Shown: piece after piece, positions 9,592 to 18,511 of the stretch | Layout of the letters: each line of letters begins with the position of its first letter | Numbering within the stretch: position 1 is the first letter of the stretch | From: Kitasatospora xanthocidica | GTDB lineage: Bacteria; Actinomycetota; Actinomycetes; Streptomycetales; Streptomycetaceae | DNA: 64,000 nucleotides | Direction: 5' to 3' | Assembly: GCF_014656195.1 (NCBI RefSeq) | Contig: NZ_BNBY01000002.1 | Coordinates: forward strand, 404,351-468,350 | Program-made: the position numbers and the translations under genes | Notes under the pieces: generated by a model | The model's input: the letters and a program-made list of their open reading frames with translations, nothing else | The model's database searches: none | Told to the model about the DNA's origin: nothing

Positions 9592-9607
9592 TTGAGCGAC
9601 CGCTCAA
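9592..9607. promoter_or_regulatory. Palindromic TetR-type operator
   Basis: TTGAGCG-AC-CGCTCAA is a perfect 7-bp inverted repeat with a 2-bp centre, located between the divergent dehydrogenase and TetR genes. A second TetR-like element, TTGAATGAGTGCTCTAAAA at 9630-9648, overlaps the regulator's own -10. Local regulation of both genes is the simplest reading. Confidence 0.6.
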
Positions 9608-9643
9608 GAAAGAAGCTAGCACAGGATTTTTGAATGAGTGCTC

Positions 9644-9657
9644 TAAAATTTGCTCCA
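9644..9657 (+). promoter_or_regulatory. -10 element of a probably leaderless tetR mRNA
   Basis: TAAAAT at 9644-9649 lies 7 nt before the ATG at 9657, the spacing expected when transcription starts at the initiation codon. No Shine-Dalgarno sequence is present. The overlap with the TTGAATGAGTGCTCTAAAA element suggests autorepression. Confidence 0.45.
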
Positions 9658-10352
9658 TGACGGACGCGGTGGAGACAGCAGGGCCGAAGGCAGCGCCAAA
9701 GGCAGCGGAAACGGCGGCGGCAACGGCGCCGGAGACCGGAAGCGCGGCCCCCGCCACCCGGCCCAGGCGCGGCCGCCCGCCGGCCTTCGACCGCACCGAA
9801 GCCCTGAGCGCCGCCACCCGGCTGTTCTGGGAGCGCGGCTACGAGGCCACCTCCGTCACCGACCTGACCACGGCCATGGGCATGCGCCCGGGCAGCCTCT
9901 ACGCCGCGTTCGGCGACAAGCGCTCGCTGTTCGAGGAGGTCGTGCGCCGGTACGGCACCTCGCCCGTCGGCGCCTTCGCGGCCGTCGCGCTCACGGAGGA
10001 GCCCACCGCGTACGGCGCCTTCGCCCGCATCCTGCGCGAGGCCGCCGCGATCTACCCCGATCCGTCCCATCCGGCCGGGTGCCTGGTGATCTCCGCCGCC
10101 ACCAACGTCTCCGCGCAGGACGCCGGGATCCAGGACCACCTGCGCGAGCTGCGCAACGGGAACACCCGGGTCTTCGCGGAGCGGCTCCGCCGGGCCAGGG
10201 AGGAGGGCGAACTGCCGCCCGAGGCCGACCCGGAGGCGCTGGCGGGCTACCTCGCCACCGTCATCCAGGGCATGTCCCAGCAGGCCCGGGACGGCGCCAC
10301 CGCCGCCGACCTGGCCCGGACCGCCGAACTCGCCCTGCGCGCCTGGCCGTAG
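9657..10352 (+). CDS. TetR-family transcriptional regulator
   Basis: 231-residue repressor. After an Ala/Pro/Thr-rich, probably disordered N-terminus of about 40 residues, the helix-turn-helix is clear (TSVTDLTTAMGMRPGSLYAAFGDKRSLF, about 62-90), followed by a helical ligand-binding domain of the TetR_C/YxaF-like type (YGAFARILREAAAIY; AGCLVISAATN). The start is ATG 9657, since the upstream in-frame ATG at 9585 would place the operator palindrome inside the coding region. It is divergent from the SDR gene, its likely target. Confidence 0.9.
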   Translation: MTDAVETAGPKAAPKAAETAAATAPETGSAAPATRPRRGRPPAFDRTEALSAATRLFWERGYEATSVTDLTTAMGMRPGSLYAAFGDKRSLFEEVVRRYGTSPVGAFAAVALTEEPTAYGAFARILREAAAIYPDPSHPAGCLVISAATNVSAQDAGIQDHLRELRNGNTRVFAERLRRAREEGELPPEADPEALAGYLATVIQGMSQQARDGATAADLARTAELALRAWP

Positions 10353-10443
10353 CCGGCGGCCGCCCGGCGATCACGACCGCCCGCCCGCCCCGGTACCGTG
10401 GGCAGCGGCAGTCCACAACGACGAGGGCACGGGAGCGGGACCG

Positions 10444-11520
10444 ATGAGCGCAGAGGTGGCGGAGGTCCGGACGTTCCTGGACGGCGGCGTCGGACGGATC
10501 GTGCTGAACCGCCCGCGGGCGCTCAACTCGCTGACCCACGGCATGATCACCACCGTGCGCACCACGCTGGACGGCTGGGCCGCGGACGACCGGGTGCGCG
10601 CCGTCGTCCTGACCGGTGCGGGCGAGCGCGGCCTCTGCGCGGGGGCCGACATCCGCGCGATGCACGACGACGCGAAGGCGGGCGGCGCCGGCACCCGGGC
10701 CTTCTTCCGCGACGAGTACCGGCTGAACGCCCTGATCGCCCGCTACCCCAAGCCGTACGTCGCGGTGATGGACGGCATCACGATGGGCGGCGGCGTCGGA
10801 CTCTCCGCCCACGGCGCGGTCCGGATCGTCACCGAACGCTCCACCGTGGCGATGCCCGAGACCCGGATCGGGCTCGTCCCCGACGTCGGCGGCAGCCGCC
10901 TGCTCGCCCGCGCCCCCGGCGAGCTGGGCATCCACCTCGGGCTCACCTCGGCCGCGATGGGCCCCGGCGACGCGTTGCTGTGCGGGTTCGCGGACCACTA
11001 CGTGCCGTCGACGAGGCTCCCGGCGCTGCTCGACGCCCTCGCCCGTGACACCGCCGCCGCCGCCGACGACGTCGCCGCCCACCTTGTCGCCGACGTCGTC
11101 ACCGCGCACGCCGAACCCGCCCCGCCCGCCGAGCTGGCCGGGCAGCGCGCCTGGATCGACGCCTGCTACGCCGCCGACACCGTCGAGGAGATCGTCGAGC
11201 GCCTGCTGAACTCCGGTGTCCCGGAGGCCAAGGAGGCCGCCGAGCTGGTCCTCGGGAACTCCCCCACCGCCGTCAAGGCCACCCTGGCCGCGCTGCGCCG
11301 GGCCCGTACGCTCCCCTCCCTGGAGGCCGTGCTCGACCAGGAGTACCGCGTCTCCTGCGCCGCGCTGGACGGCCACGACCTGGTCGAGGGCATCCGCGCC
11401 CAGGTGGTCGACAAGGACCGCGACCCGCGCTGGCAGCCCGCCACGCTCGCCGGGGTGACGGCCGTGGACGTCGCGCGCTTCCTCGCCCCGCGCGAGGGCG
11501 ACGAGCTGGGACTGGCCTGA
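10444..11520 (+). CDS. 3-hydroxyisobutyryl-CoA hydrolase / enoyl-CoA hydratase family protein
   Basis: 358 residues, longer than ordinary crotonases (about 260) and matching 3-hydroxyisobutyryl-CoA hydrolase of valine catabolism. Crotonase oxyanion-hole segments GLCAGADIRAMHDD and GITMGGGVGLSAHG are present, and MPETRIGLVPDVGGSRLLAR carries the Glu and Asp used by the hydrolase subfamily. The C-terminal extension (SLEAVLDQEYRVSCAALDGHDLVEGIRAQVVDKD) is also typical. GGGAG precedes the ATG. The same-strand neighbour at 11698 is another crotonase, suggesting a small branched-chain acyl-CoA degradation group. Confidence 0.88.
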   Translation: MSAEVAEVRTFLDGGVGRIVLNRPRALNSLTHGMITTVRTTLDGWAADDRVRAVVLTGAGERGLCAGADIRAMHDDAKAGGAGTRAFFRDEYRLNALIARYPKPYVAVMDGITMGGGVGLSAHGAVRIVTERSTVAMPETRIGLVPDVGGSRLLARAPGELGIHLGLTSAAMGPGDALLCGFADHYVPSTRLPALLDALARDTAAAADDVAAHLVADVVTAHAEPAPPAELAGQRAWIDACYAADTVEEIVERLLNSGVPEAKEAAELVLGNSPTAVKATLAALRRARTLPSLEAVLDQEYRVSCAALDGHDLVEGIRAQVVDKDRDPRWQPATLAGVTAVDVARFLAPREGDELGLA

Positions 11521-11697
11521 CCGCACGGCTCGCGGCCGGGGCCGCCGGTGACCGGTGGCCGGTTCCGGCAGCCCCGCCGGACTGGTGACCGGCGTCTCGC
11601 ATACCAAGACTGGCGCGGGACGGGGCGCGTCGTAGATCGTTGGGTGGTCAGGGCGCGCCCGCGCGGCGCCGAGCAGCGGACATGGGAGTCGACGGCG

Positions 11698-12483
11698 ATG
11701 ACCGAGACCGAGACCTACGAGACGATCCTGGTCGAGCGCAAGGGCCGGGTGGGGCTGATCACCCTCAACCGCCCCAAGGCGCTCAACGCGCTGAACACCC
11801 AGCTGATGAACGAGGTGGTCGCGGCCGCGACCGCCTTCGACCGGGACCCGGAGATCGGCTGTCTGGTGATCACCGGTTCGGAGAAGGCCTTCGCGGCCGG
11901 CGCCGACATCAAGGAGATGCAGGGCAACGCCTTCCCGGACGTCTACCTGGACGACTGGCTGGGCCCGTGGGACCGCCTCGGCGCGCTGCGCAAGCCCGTC
12001 GTCGCGGCGGTGGCCGGGTTCGCCCTGGGCGGCGGCTGCGAGCTGGCGATGATGTGCGACATCCTGCTGGCGGCGGACACCGCGAAGTTCGGGCAGCCGG
12101 AGATCAAGCTCGGCGTCATCCCCGGCATCGGCGGCTCGCAGCGGCTCACCCGGGCCGTCGGCAAGGCCAAGGCCATGGAGCTGTGCCTGACCGGCCGGAT
12201 GATGGGCGCCGAGGAGGCCGAACGGGCCGGACTGGTCTCCCGCATCGTCCCCGCCGACCAGCTGCTCGCCGAGGCCCTGGCCACCGCCGAGACCGTCGCC
12301 GCGATGTCCACCCCGGCGGCGATCATGCTCAAGGAGAGCGTCAACCGCTCCTTCGAGACCACCCTCGCCGAGGGCGTCCGCTTCGAGCGCCGGCTCTTCC
12401 ACGCGGCCTTCGCGACCGCGGACCAGAAGGAGGGCATGGCGGCCTTCGCCGAGAAGCGCCCGCCGTCCTTCTCCAACCGCTGA
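11698..12483 (+). CDS. Enoyl-CoA hydratase
   Basis: 261-residue crotonase; hydrates 2-enoyl-CoA in beta-oxidation or amino-acid catabolism. [10 protein letters not shown] and [13 protein letters not shown] give the oxyanion hole and first catalytic Glu; [20 protein letters not shown] gives the second Glu, so it should be a true hydratase. I use ATG 11698 ([10 protein letters not shown]), which fits family length. It is 177 bp after the previous crotonase gene, so it may have its own promoter. Its 3' end faces the RCK protein gene, with palindromic repeat copy 3 between. Confidence 0.93.
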   Translation: MTETETYETILVERKGRVGLITLNRPKALNALNTQLMNEVVAAATAFDRDPEIGCLVITGSEKAFAAGADIKEMQGNAFPDVYLDDWLGPWDRLGALRKPVVAAVAGFALGGGCELAMMCDILLAADTAKFGQPEIKLGVIPGIGGSQRLTRAVGKAKAMELCLTGRMMGAEEAERAGLVSRIVPADQLLAEALATAETVAAMSTPAAIMLKESVNRSFETTLAEGVRFERRLFHAAFATADQKEGMAAFAEKRPPSFSNR

Positions 12484-12541
12484 CCGGGAGCCGGGGTCGG
12501 CGGCCGGCGTCCGGCGGCGTGTGACGGCATGACGGATGACG

Positions 12542-12588
12542 GCTGACAGATTTCAGCTTTCAGATTTCAGATGTTGAAATCTGTCAGC
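12542..12588. repeat. Dispersed palindromic repeat, copy 3
   Basis: Arms 12542-12555 (GCTGACAGATTTCA) and 12575-12588 are perfect inverted complements around a 19-nt spacer that itself repeats TTTCAGA words; further CTGTCAGCTG copies follow to about 12612. It lies between convergent genes (stops at 12483 and 12598), the same placement as copy 2. Confidence 0.85.
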
Positions 12589-12597
12589 TGAACTCTG

Positions 12598-14541
12598 TCA
12601 GCTGACACCTGTCACCGTGTTCAGCCGGGCGAGCCCGCTGCGGGTGGCGGCGACGACGATCCGGTCGCCCGGGACGAGTCGCCGGGTGCGGTCGGGCAGC
12701 CCCCATTGCAGTTGCGAGCCGGGGGCGAACCGGACGGCGATCACCCGGACGCCGCCCTCGTCCTCCAGGTCGTGCCGGTTCAGGCCGATCAGCCCGCTGC
12801 CCGCCTCCACCGCCAGCTCGGCGATCAGCAGTACGTGCCGGAGCACCGACAGCGTCCCGCGCACCTCGCGCCCCATCAGCGCCGCCGCAAAGGCGGGCGC
12901 CGCCAGGTAGGACACCGACCGCGAGGCCGCGTTGTCCAGCGTCTTGTAGAAGTGCCCGGCGAAGTCGTCGTCGAACAGCCGCACCACCACCCGGACTTCG
13001 GGGTTGCCGTGGCGTGCCTCCAGCGCCGCCTCCAGGTTGGTGGCGTCGTCCCCGCTGACCGCGACCAGCGCCCGGCTGTGCTTCAGCCGGGCCCGGCGCA
13101 GCTGCTCCTCGAACGGGCCGTCACCCATCACGACCGGGATCCCGAGCGCCCGGACGGCGGCGACGCCACGCGCCTGCGGGTCCCGTTCCATGCAGACCAC
13201 CGGCACGCCCAGGTCGTGCAGTTGGGTCGCGACCCGGGTGCCGACGTTGCCGAGCCCGACCACGATCACATGGTCCCGGGTGCCCGCCCCGGGGTTGCGC
13301 GGCTGGCCGCGCCGCCCGGAGCCCAGCACCTCGACCGCGATGGCGGTGGCGACCGGCGCGAAGGTGATCCCGCAGATGGTGATCACCACCTGGGCGACCC
13401 GCTGCCAGATTCCGCCGGTGCCCGAACCGGAGGCGATGTCGGAGAGCTGGTCGGGCTGGGCGGCGCCGGCCAGGTCGAGCAGCGAGATGTAGACGGTCCA
13501 GCCGAAGTTCCGGTTGAGGTACCAGAGCACGCCGAAGGACATCAGCACGGCGGCCAGGGCGGTGAGCAGCACCAGTCGCATCCGGGCGCTGGTGAAGAAG
13601 CGCATGGTGTCGAGCACCCGCCAGCGGAGGCGCCGCCGCCATCCGATCGGCACCCGGGGCTCGATCCGCAACACCTGCAGCGCGGCGGTGCCGGTTGGTT
13701 CCTCCTCGGGTTCCTGGCCGGTCTCCGCGACCTCCGGGTCCGCAGGGGTCTCCGTGGTCTCCGGGTCCGCAGAGGCAACTGGGGCAACCGGGGCCTCCGG
13801 GCTCTCCGGGTCCGCCGGCTCAACAGGCTCGACCGCCTCCGCCGAGACGACCGGGGCCGCTTCGCGCCGTACGCCGCCCGGCCGGATCGGCCCGTCGTCG
13901 CCGAACTCACGGGCGAGCCGGACGAATTCGGCCGAATCGCCCTGCTGGGCGGGCAGTAGCCGGATCTTGCTGAGGTCCCGCCGGTCGATCTGGTCGGCGA
14001 CCACGCAGACCCGGTCCGAGGTGATGGCCTCGTCGAACGCGATGTGCAGGTAACGGCCTTCGATCTCGACCGAGTTGGGCCGTCCGAGCGCGGCGGCGGC
14101 GAAGGCCGGGGCGGCGGTGGCGGAGCCGGAGAGCGCGGCACCGTTCTTGAGCAGCCGTTCGATGTTCTCGCCGAGCCGCTGGTTGAACATCCGGAACACG
14201 ATCCGGATGTCCGGATTGTGGTTCTGGGCGCTGAGCGCGGCGTGGATGTTCTCCTGGTCGCTGCCCTCGACCAGGGCGAGGCCGCGGGCGGTGCCGATGG
14301 ACACCGCGCGCAGGGCCTCGTCGGTGATGCTGGCGTACTCCACGACCGCGGCGACGCCCTCGAGTTGTTCGATCTGCGGCGCGTGGTCGCGGGTCCGGTC
14401 GGCGACCAGGACGACGACCGGGACCTCGTAGTGTTCGACGAGTTCCAGGATCAGTCGGTGTGCCAGCGCATTGCCCCCGCAGACGATGTAGTGCTGGCTG
14501 ATCGGCTCGACCGGAGGGGTCCCCCACCCTTCAGAAGTCAT
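12598..14541 (-). CDS. Membrane protein with two RCK/TrkA-N domains (CASTOR/POLLUX-type)
   Basis: 647 residues. An N-terminal NAD-binding RCK domain (about 17-230, starting HYIVCGGNALAHRLILEL) is followed by an acidic Pro/Glu/Ala-rich linker (about 240-300), a membrane part with one clear helix (LVLLTALAAVLMSFGVLWYL) and a second helix (VVITICGITFAPVATAIAVEVL), then a second RCK domain (HVIVVGLGNVGTRVATQL to the end). This layout matches potassium-channel-like regulators of the CASTOR/POLLUX and TrkA type, so it probably gates or senses monovalent cations at the membrane. TATCAT lies 8 nt before the ATG and no ribosome site is visible, so the mRNA may be leaderless. Confidence 0.85.
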   Translation of the reverse strand: MTSEGWGTPPVEPISQHYIVCGGNALAHRLILELVEHYEVPVVVLVADRTRDHAPQIEQLEGVAAVVEYASITDEALRAVSIGTARGLALVEGSDQENIHAALSAQNHNPDIRIVFRMFNQRLGENIERLLKNGAALSGSATAAPAFAAAALGRPNSVEIEGRYLHIAFDEAITSDRVCVVADQIDRRDLSKIRLLPAQQGDSAEFVRLAREFGDDGPIRPGGVRREAAPVVSAEAVEPVEPADPESPEAPVAPVASADPETTETPADPEVAETGQEPEEEPTGTAALQVLRIEPRVPIGWRRRLRWRVLDTMRFFTSARMRLVLLTALAAVLMSFGVLWYLNRNFGWTVYISLLDLAGAAQPDQLSDIASGSGTGGIWQRVAQVVITICGITFAPVATAIAVEVLGSGRRGQPRNPGAGTRDHVIVVGLGNVGTRVATQLHDLGVPVVCMERDPQARGVAAVRALGIPVVMGDGPFEEQLRRARLKHSRALVAVSGDDATNLEAALEARHGNPEVRVVVRLFDDDFAGHFYKTLDNAASRSVSYLAAPAFAAALMGREVRGTLSVLRHVLLIAELAVEAGSGLIGLNRHDLEDEGGVRVIAVRFAPGSQLQWGLPDRTRRLVPGDRIVVAATRSGLARLNTVTGVS

Positions 14542-14693
14542 ATCGCCGGATGATATCGACGACGAGTGTCCGGAGGGTGTCGTTCCGGCGACCGGGGTGG
14601 ATCCCCCGGACGGCCGTACCCGGCGCGCGGGACGGCGACGGCGCGGAGAGGCTGGGGTTCGTCTTCTGCCCCCGCCCGAGGAGTTACGCCACC

Positions 14694-15293
14694 GTGGTCT
14701 CTCCGATCATCACCCCCGACGGTTCACCGGTCCAGGGCCCGCTCGGCATGCTCGCCAAGGCCGCCTGGCAGATCCTGCTGGTCGCCGGACTCGTCTCGCT
14801 CGCCCTCGGGATCGTGGTCTTCGCCTGGCCCCGGCAGACGCTGCTCGTGGTGGGCGTGCTGTTCGGCCTCTACCTGCTGGTGATCGGCATCGTGCAGCTG
14901 GTCGCCGCGTTCGGCACCCACGCCACCACCGCACTGCGGGTGCTGGCCTTCATCAGCGGCGCGATCTGCGTGATGCTGGGCCTGCTCTGCTTCCGCAGCG
15001 CGGTGCGGTCGCTGCTGCTGCTCGCGCTCTGGATCGGGATCGGCTGGCTGTTCCGCGGCATCACCCAGCTCGCCGCCGCGATCTCCGACCCGCTGATGCC
15101 GGCCCGCGGCTGGCAGGCCTTCGCGGGCGTGGCCAACACGCTGGCCGGTGTGCTCCTGATGGTCTGGCCGGTCGGGTCGATCGCCGCGCTGACCGTCCTG
15201 GCCGGCTGCTGGCTGCTGATCCTGGGCGTGGTCGAGATCGCGACGGCGATCCAGGTGCGCAGCCGGGCCAAGCGGCTCCCGTCGGGCGTCTGA
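14694..15293 (+). CDS. HdeD-family (DUF308) integral membrane protein
   Basis: 199 residues with about six hydrophobic helices in three paired units (LVAGLVSLALGIVVFAWP; LLVVGVLFGLYLLVIGIVQL; ALRVLAFISGAICVMLGLLC; LLLLALWIGIGWLFRG; AFAGVANTLAGVLLMVWP; LTVLAGCWLLILGVVEIATA), the internal-repeat pattern of HdeD/DUF308 acid-resistance membrane proteins. I choose GTG 14694 because GAGGAG lies 10 nt upstream and the cytoplasmic N-terminus is then short. It is divergent from the RCK membrane protein. Its function in actinomycetes is unknown; an envelope or acid stress role is inferred from the family. Confidence 0.88.
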   Translation: MVSPIITPDGSPVQGPLGMLAKAAWQILLVAGLVSLALGIVVFAWPRQTLLVVGVLFGLYLLVIGIVQLVAAFGTHATTALRVLAFISGAICVMLGLLCFRSAVRSLLLLALWIGIGWLFRGITQLAAAISDPLMPARGWQAFAGVANTLAGVLLMVWPVGSIAALTVLAGCWLLILGVVEIATAIQVRSRAKRLPSGV

Positions 15294-15408
15294 GCGACCG
15301 GCGCCCCGGCGGACGGACCCCCACCGGCACACCGCAGGAGCCGCAGGAGCCGCAGAGGCCCGGAGACCCGGAGGCCGCCGCCACCGGCTCGACCACCCGC
15401 CACCGCCG

Positions 15409-16053
15409 TTACGGCCGGGGCGCGTAGCCGATCCGGAAGGTGGCGGCCTCCAGCCGTTCCTCGTCGAGCCGGACGTCGGTCAGCCGCTCGGCCAGCGCGA
15501 ACGCGGCCTCGGTGTGCAGCCGGTGCCGCTCCCCGCCGAGGTCGAAGCCGCAGGCCGTCAGCAGTTCGGGGATGCCGGGCGCCTCCGCGTCCGAGCCGTG
15601 CCGCTGGTCGGCGAAGAGCGGCTCGAAGTGGAGCCGGCTGCCACCCCCGTGCTCCCACCAGTGGAAGCTGTCCACGGCGTTGACGTTGCGGAAGTGCGAG
15701 ACCAGCCGGGTGCCGCCGGCGAGCCGGGGGACGAGCTCGTGGAGGCTCCCGAGGTAGCCGTACGGCTCGACCGCCAGGGCCCAGCCGTCGAGCGCGGTGA
15801 CGGCGACGAGCAGCCGGTCGTCGTCATCGTCGTCGAGCAGGGCCCCGGCCTCCTCGTCCTCGCCGTCGTCGAAGGTCTCCCAGGCCTCGACCACCGCGTC
15901 CAGCCCGGCGACCTCGCGGCCGGGCAGGGCGTCGAAGCGGCGCAGCAGTTCGTCGGCGGCGATCCCCTGGACCTGGGTGAGGCAGTAGGCCTCGCCCAGG
16001 ACGGGGTAGCGCTGCTCGAACCAGGTGTAGTCGGTGGCGTGTGCGGCGGTCAT
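15409..16053 (-). CDS. DUF6461-family protein
   Basis: 214 residues, start ATG 16053 (MTAAHATDYTWFEQRYP). The N-terminal block WFEQRYPVLGEAYCLTQVQG and the central strands (RLLVAVTALDGWALAVEPYGYLG; RLVSHFRNVNAVDSFHWWEHG) match the DUF6461 family, common in Streptomyces and without known function. An acidic run (DDDDDD, about 75-82) interrupts the fold. No signal or membrane segment, so it is cytosolic. It is convergent with the HdeD gene and 64 bp downstream of the CoA-transferase gene on the same strand. Confidence 0.82.
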   Translation of the reverse strand: MTAAHATDYTWFEQRYPVLGEAYCLTQVQGIAADELLRRFDALPGREVAGLDAVVEAWETFDDGEDEEAGALLDDDDDDRLLVAVTALDGWALAVEPYGYLGSLHELVPRLAGGTRLVSHFRNVNAVDSFHWWEHGGGSRLHFEPLFADQRHGSDAEAPGIPELLTACGFDLGGERHRLHTEAAFALAERLTDVRLDEERLEAATFRIGYAPRP

Positions 16054-16117
16054 GCCCCGATGATGCCGGACCCCACCGACACCGCCGGGGCCGGGGCATC
16101 GTCCAGCCCGCCCCTGC

Positions 16118-17560
16118 TCAGCGCCAGACCGGTGCGTCGGTGCCCCAACGCCCGGGCGGGCGCGACCAGTCGGCGGGCGCGCCCCGGTAGCCGATCGGCG
16201 GCAGGGCGTGGCGCAGCCGCCCGTACGCGGAGTCGGTCTCGGCGAGCCACCGGGACGGGTCGTACGGCTCGGTGGAGGCCTCTTCCGGTTCCTCCCGGTC
16301 GATGCCGTGCAGCAGCCAGGAGGCCGTACCCGCCAGGGAGAAGCGCAGATGGCGGCCGCCGGGGCGGTCGGTGCGCTGGTCGGTGAGGGCGCGCAGGACG
16401 GCGGCGGCCACGAGGTAGCCGGTGCCGTGGTCGAGGGCCTGGGCGGGCAGGACGCCGGGGTGGCCGTCGGCGGCGGCCTCGTGGGCGGCGATGCCGACGC
16501 CGGCCTGGACGAGACTGTCGAAGCCCCGCCGCCCCGCCCACGGACCGGTCCAGCCCCAGGCGCAGATCTGGGCGACGACCAGGTCGGGTCGGCGGGCGAA
16601 CAGCGCCTCCGGGGCCAGGCCGTGGGCGTCGAGGGCACCGGGACGGTAGGCGGTGACGACCACGTCGGCGGTGGCCAGCAGTTCCTCGAAGACGGCCCGG
16701 TCCGCGGGCTCGGCGAGGTCGAGGCGGGTGGAGCGCTTGCCGAACCCGGTGTCGGCGTGGGCGTCGTCGGACTCGGGCAGCCGGGGCGAGTCGACGCGCA
16801 GGACGTCGGCGCCGAGCAGGGCGAGGGTGCGGGTGGCGACCGGTCCGGCGATCACCCGGGTGAGGTCGAGGACCCGGATGCCGTCGGCGGGCCGGTCCAC
16901 GGGGGCCGCGCCGAGCGGACGGGCGGACGCGGCGACAGTGGCGATGGCGGCAGCGGTGCCGACTTCCCGGTGCTCGACCAGGGGGAGCACGGTCTCGCTC
17001 ACCGGCACGACGGCGACCGCGAGCGCCCCCGCCGCGTACGCGCGCTCCTGGACCTGCTCGGCCGGCAGCTTCCCGAGCACCTCGGCGAGTTCCTCGGGCC
17101 CGGCGTCCGCGGCGAGGCCGAGGGCGGCGAGCAGCCGGGTGCGGTGGTGCGGGTAGTTCGCGTGGGTGCGGACCCACCCGTCGGCGGTGCGCCAGAAGCC
17201 CGAGTGCGGGGCGAAGTTGACGGGCGAGCGGCCGTCGACCGTCAGGTGCCGCTCACTGACGAAGGCGGTCGCGACGGCACCCTGGTCCACCCGGACGGCG
17301 GGGACCGGCCCGCCGCCGCGGAGGGCCGCGAGCTCGGCGGCGGCGAGCGAGCAGACCGCGACGGTGGCCCGGGCGAGGCGTCGCACCGGCAGCCCGGAGG
17401 CCAGCACGTCGTCCGGGCCGTGGAAGCTCACCCGCTCCACCAGCTCGGCCGGGCCGCCGAGGGCAGCCCAGGCGTCGGCGGTGGGACGGTCGACGGAGCG
17501 GGCCGCCCCGCTGGGACCGGAGGTTCCTTCGGAAAACGGACGATCAGTCATGTCCGGCAT
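16118..17560 (-). CDS. Family III CoA-transferase (CaiB/BaiF type)
   Basis: 480 residues. The central segment IRVLDLTRVIAGPVATRTLALLGADVLRVDSPRLPESD is the CoA-transferase family III signature, and TADVVVTAYRPGALDAHGL plus GWTGPWAGRRGFDSLVQAGVG are further blocks; HGTGYLVAAAVLRALTDQ also fits. Such enzymes move CoA between acyl groups by an Asp-linked intermediate. I start at ATG 17560, which has GGGAGCAGA 5 nt upstream; ATG 17551 is the alternative. The substrate is unknown, and neighbours give no pathway. Confidence 0.88.
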   Translation of the reverse strand: MPDMTDRPFSEGTSGPSGAARSVDRPTADAWAALGGPAELVERVSFHGPDDVLASGLPVRRLARATVAVCSLAAAELAALRGGGPVPAVRVDQGAVATAFVSERHLTVDGRSPVNFAPHSGFWRTADGWVRTHANYPHHRTRLLAALGLAADAGPEELAEVLGKLPAEQVQERAYAAGALAVAVVPVSETVLPLVEHREVGTAAAIATVAASARPLGAAPVDRPADGIRVLDLTRVIAGPVATRTLALLGADVLRVDSPRLPESDDAHADTGFGKRSTRLDLAEPADRAVFEELLATADVVVTAYRPGALDAHGLAPEALFARRPDLVVAQICAWGWTGPWAGRRGFDSLVQAGVGIAAHEAAADGHPGVLPAQALDHGTGYLVAAAVLRALTDQRTDRPGGRHLRFSLAGTASWLLHGIDREEPEEASTEPYDPSRWLAETDSAYGRLRHALPPIGYRGAPADWSRPPGRWGTDAPVWR

Positions 17561-17730
17561 TCTGCTCCCGTTCGCACGCACCCGCTGTGACGCCCGCCAC
17601 CGGGACCGCCACCGGCACCGGCACAGGGCCGCGGGGCCGCGGGTAGGGTGCGAACCGGCGGCGCGAACGGGTGTACGGACCGTGGCCGCCCGTACCGGGG
17701 CAGACCGGCACGCCGCGACACCGTGACACC

Positions 17731-18438
17731 GTGGGGGACGACTTGGACCTGATCCGCCGCCTCGACCTGGGCTACTTCGTCCGCCCGGCCGCCGAAGCAG
17801 GCGGCCCGGAACCGCGGGTGGAGCCGGTGCTCGCGTACCTGGTCCGGCGCCCGGAGGGGCTGCTGCTGTTCGACACCGGGATCGGCGGCGGCGAGCCGGA
17901 GACCGAGGCCCACTACCGCCCGGTCCGCCGGCCGCTGCCCGAGGCGCTCGCCGCGGCCGGGGTCTCCCTCCGCGACGTCGACCTGGTGGTCAACTGCCAC
18001 CTGCACTTCGACCACTGCGGCGGGAACCCGCTGCTGGCCGGCACCACCGTCCTGGTGCAGACCGCCGAGCTGGCCGCCGCCCGGCGCGGTGGCCACACCA
18101 TCGACGCCCTGGTCGACTTCCGCGGCGCCGACTACCGCGAGCTGGACGGCGAGGCGGAGGTCTGGCCCGGTGTCCGGGTGCTGCCCACCCCCGGCCACAC
18201 CGAGGGCCACCAGTCGCTGCTGGTCGAACGCTCGGGCGGCGGACCGGTCCTGCTGGCCGGTCAGGCGTACGACTTCGCCTCCGAGTACGGGCAGGCGCTG
18301 CTCGCCCGGCGGGCGGCGCACGAGGGCGTGGCCGCGCCGCTGCCCGGCTACCGGGCCTGGCTCGACCGGATCGCCGAGCACGCACCGCACCGGGTGCTCT
18401 TCGCGCACGACCACGCGGTGTGGGAGCCGTCCGAGTAG
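17731..18438 (+). CDS. Metallo-beta-lactamase-fold hydrolase
   Basis: About 235 residues. The metal site HLHFDHCGG is clear near residue 90, with later PTPGHTEGHQSLL and the final FAHDHAVWEP His. The pattern is close to N-acyl-homoserine-lactone-lactonase-like MBL proteins, but the sequence alone does not give the substrate. The start is uncertain: GTG 17731 is used here; TTG 17743 with GGGGGA just upstream is possible. It is divergent from the CoA-transferase gene and convergent with the P450 gene. Confidence 0.85.
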   Translation: MGDDLDLIRRLDLGYFVRPAAEAGGPEPRVEPVLAYLVRRPEGLLLFDTGIGGGEPETEAHYRPVRRPLPEALAAAGVSLRDVDLVVNCHLHFDHCGGNPLLAGTTVLVQTAELAAARRGGHTIDALVDFRGADYRELDGEAEVWPGVRVLPTPGHTEGHQSLLVERSGGGPVLLAGQAYDFASEYGQALLARRAAHEGVAAPLPGYRAWLDRIAEHAPHRVLFAHDHAVWEPSE

Positions 18439-18460
18439 CGGGCGCGCCGGGCGCAACACC

Positions 18461-18511
18461 CCGCGAAGCACGCCCGGCCGGACGGTCCGCGAGGCACGCC
18501 GGGCCGGACGC
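18461..18511. repeat. 25-bp tandem duplication between convergent genes
   Basis: Two nearly identical 25-bp units (18461-18485 and 18487-18511, differing at three positions) fill the short gap between the MBL gene (ends 18438) and the P450 stop (18512). They are G/C-rich with GGCCGG words that could pair, so a terminator role is possible. Confidence 0.6.

Noticed and set aside
11521..11697. Single transcript unit for the two crotonase genes
   Set aside because: A 177-bp gap with inverted GGTGACCGG-rich DNA suggests a separate promoter; co-transcription is possible but not supported.
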